A stretch of DNA of 64,000 bases from positions 1-64,000 of the forward strand of contig JBLFXH010000001.1 in the NCBI GenBank assembly GCA_047611125.1. Reading direction: 5' to 3'. The position numbers were made by a program, and so were the translations under genes. The notes under the pieces were generated by a model. It was not told where the DNA came from. It saw only the letters and a list, made by a program, of their open reading frames with translations, and did no database searches. Below are positions 62,625-64,000 of the stretch, piece after piece (position 1 is the stretch's first letter; every line of letters begins with the position of its first letter). This DNA comes from JABDJZ01 sp047611125. GTDB lineage: Bacteria; Bacteroidota; Rhodothermia; Rhodothermales; UBA10348.

Positions 62625-63425
62625 ATGGCCCTAGCGTTTACTCAGGTGGATGCCTTCGCAGATAGCCCATTCACTGGAAACCCTGCAGCCGTATTTGTGC
62701 TGAACGAGTTCCCCGGGGATGATTTCCTCCTCAACGTGGCCAGGGAAATGAACCTGTCTGAGACCGCGTTCTTGGTCAGGACAGGGGCCAACGAGTTTGA
62801 CCTGCGCTGGTTTACGCCGGGGGGAGAGGTGGATTTGTGCGGCCACGCCACGCTGGGCTCGGCACATGTCCTATTTGATAGTTCTGCGGTTTCGGGCAAA
62901 GGTGTCAAGTTCAACACGCGGAGCGGTGTCCTCACGGTGGGCCGCAATCAAGACGGCTCCATGACGATGGATTTTCCAGCTGAGCCCGCCGTCGGCAGGC
63001 CTAGGCCTGCCAATCTCGAGACCATTCTCGGGGCACCAGTCTCCTGGTACGGAGAAAACAGAATGGATGCCTTGGTGCAGTTGGCTGAGCCGGGTTGGGT
63101 GCGAGCACTGGACCCCGACCTGAGCGAGATAGCCCGCATGCCGGTACGCGGGCTGATCGTCACAGCCACGGGAGACTCGCCCGAATACGACTTCATATCT
63201 CGGTTCTTCGCGCCCCAGTTGGGTGTCCCGGAGGACCCAGTGACCGGATCCGCCCATTGTGCCCTAGCGCCCTTCTGGCATCAACGGCTCGGCAGAGCCA
63301 ATCTGGTTGCCTTCCAGGCCTCGGCCCGGGGCGGTCGGGTGCGAATGCTCCATAAGGACGACCGCGTCCTCCTGTCGGGAAAGGCCCTAACGGTGCTTCG
63401 CGGCGAACTGCTGGTTGATCCCTAA
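62625..63425 (+). CDS. PhzF-family isomerase
   Basis: Start at ATG 62625; the open frame to 62547 is not family-like. The 266-residue product has the PhzF layout of two related halves: FTQVDAFADSPFTGNPAAVFVL, then EMNLSETAFLV with the catalytic Glu near 47, WFTPGGEVDLCGHATLGSAHVL, and PEDPVTGSAHCALAPFW with a conserved Asp-Pro-Val-Thr-Gly loop. Family members isomerise small cyclic acids. The substrate is unknown; a phenazine pathway is not implied, since no other phz genes are present. Confidence 0.88.
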   Translation: MALAFTQVDAFADSPFTGNPAAVFVLNEFPGDDFLLNVAREMNLSETAFLVRTGANEFDLRWFTPGGEVDLCGHATLGSAHVLFDSSAVSGKGVKFNTRSGVLTVGRNQDGSMTMDFPAEPAVGRPRPANLETILGAPVSWYGENRMDALVQLAEPGWVRALDPDLSEIARMPVRGLIVTATGDSPEYDFISRFFAPQLGVPEDPVTGSAHCALAPFWHQRLGRANLVAFQASARGGRVRMLHKDDRVLLSGKALTVLRGELLVDP

Positions 63426-63427
63426 GG

Positions 63428-63453
63428 CGTGAGTCGGGGGGTGCCGACTCACG
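63428..63453. terminator. Hairpin between PhzF-like gene and outer-membrane barrel gene
   Basis: CGTGAGTCGG at 63428-63437 pairs perfectly with CCGACTCACG at 63444-63453 around GGGGTG. It starts three bases after the PhzF stop and lies between convergent genes (barrel gene stop at 63468). There is no T-run, so it may work as a bidirectional block or simply as a structured 3' end. Confidence 0.5.
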
Positions 63454-63467
63454 GCCCGACCCGCAGT

Positions 63468-64000
63468 TTACCAGCCCGGAACGATCTGGAACCCGAAGTG
63501 AGCGCCCTTGCCCGGCCGCTGGTAGGGCTTCGCATAGAAGATCTCCAGCACGGTGTAGCCGAACAGGTTGAACCGGGAAGTCACCCCCGTTGAGAACACG
63601 GGAACGCGCTCTGCAGAGGCTCGCTCGAACTTCAGGACCGGGCCATCTTCGGCCGTCCATGCCATGCCAGCATCCGCAAAGAACGTGATCTCAGTGGGTA
63701 GATACGGGAAGTTGATCAGGCCAAACTGCTTCGTTCCGAAGACCGGGACGCGGAGCTCGGCACTGGCAAGCGCAATTCGACTTCCGCGCAGGCGGTCGAA
63801 TTCCGCACAGGTTCCGCTGGCGGATGGAGTACACTCTTCGACGCTGCTAAAGGAGGTGAACGAGTAGCCACGAAGGAAACCGCGGCTATTCGCATACCCC
63901 AGGTACTCTTCAGTGAAAAGCCGGTCTGCACCGTCCCCGCCCGACTTGGCCCCGTAGTTACCTACGTGGAGCCCACGGACGGCCAACGTGACCTGCGACA
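63468..64000 (-). CDS. C-terminal part of an Omp85/BamA-TamA-like outer-membrane barrel protein (gene runs off the window)
   Basis: The last 177 codons of a gene whose 5' part lies beyond the right edge; translation is open to position 64000. Alternating hydrophobic strands include YLGYANSRGFLRGYSF (the conserved R-G-Y/F-type strand region of Omp85 barrels), RIALASAELRVPVFG, LINFPYLPTEITFFADAGMAW and TSRFNLFGYTVLEIFYAKP. The end ...FQIVPGW has a terminal aromatic, usual for barrel assembly signals. The family cannot be fixed without the missing N-terminus, which could hold POTRA domains or a propeller domain. Confidence 0.75.
   Translation of the reverse strand, partial: SQVTLAVRGLHVGNYGAKSGGDGADRLFTEEYLGYANSRGFLRGYSFTSFSSVEECTPSASGTCAEFDRLRGSRIALASAELRVPVFGTKQFGLINFPYLPTEITFFADAGMAWTAEDGPVLKFERASAERVPVFSTGVTSRFNLFGYTVLEIFYAKPYQRPGKGAHFGFQIVPGW

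Noticed and set aside
62625..63425. The PhzF-family gene as part of a phenazine pathway
   Set aside because: No other phenazine gene is nearby, and most PhzF-family proteins have other or unknown roles.

Overview
The window is a GC-rich bacterial chromosome segment with dense, mostly intact genes, short intergenic gaps and many ATGA/GTGA overlaps. Several traits point to the Rhodothermota/Bacteroidota lineage, probably a Rhodothermales-like (Salinibacter/Rhodothermus-type) bacterium. These are two proteins with C-terminal type IX secretion (T9SS) sorting domains, two pairs of TonB-dependent receptor plus DUF4249 lipoprotein, a Bacteroidota-type MoxR/Mg-chelatase-like AAA protein, and an ImuB-DUF6504-DnaE2 mutagenesis cassette. 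The lineage is an inference from gene content, since no rRNA lies in the window. I see no insertion sequence, prophage or CRISPR array, and no gene-free stretch longer than 300 bp.

Layout. 1-8.4 kb: 3' half of the dcw division and cell-wall cluster (murD-ftsW-murG-murC-ftsQ-ftsA-ftsZ), ending in hairpins. 8.7-10.5 kb: a 46-residue lipoprotein too short for routine ORF calling, then a membrane-anchored degenerate glycosidase-like protein. 10.5-17.9 kb, minus strand: TolC-type protein, MlaC-type protein, a fusion of a multi-spanning membrane domain with a TagF-like glycerophosphotransferase domain, myo-inositol-1-phosphate synthase, a CTP:inositol-1-phosphate cytidylyltransferase-like enzyme, and a DUF3047 protein. 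This block is the best candidate for an undescribed system, because it makes a CDP-inositol precursor next to a teichoic-acid-style polymerase domain. 18-25 kb: BFD-like [2Fe-2S] protein, PLP decarboxylase, amidohydrolase, AAA ATPase, secreted M1 aminopeptidase, GNAT acetyltransferase and a small membrane protein. 25.3-31.7 kb: two tandem TonB receptor/DUF4249 pairs. 31.7-33.6 kb: glycosyltransferase and ilvE. 33.6-37.2 kb: three FG-GAP repeat proteins in a row.

37.3-40.4 kb: queuosine-precursor transporter-like protein, MarR regulator, and a PhoR/PhoB-like two-component pair. 40.5-42.7 kb: a Gfo/Idh/MocA oxidoreductase with a sugar isomerase-type TIM barrel. 42.8-44.4 kb: a Rieske/glutamate-synthase fusion. 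44.5-48.5 kb: VOC protein, HU, LVIVD-repeat and DUF305 lipoproteins, and tRNA-Pro(CGG). 48.5-53.9 kb: CatA-like acetyltransferase and the imuB-DUF6504-dnaE2 SOS-type cassette, without imuA. 54.0-59.4 kb: a complete 4-hydroxyproline catabolic operon (deaminase, GntR regulator, ketoglutarate-semialdehyde dehydrogenase, epimerase, FAD oxidase) that should convert hydroxyproline to 2-oxoglutarate. 59.5-64 kb: long-chain acyl-CoA synthetase, pyrD with a Cys where class 2 enzymes usually carry Ser, a PhzF-family protein, and the 3' end of an outer-membrane barrel gene that leaves the window.

Functional assignments rest on motifs read directly in the translations and on family knowledge. No database search was run.
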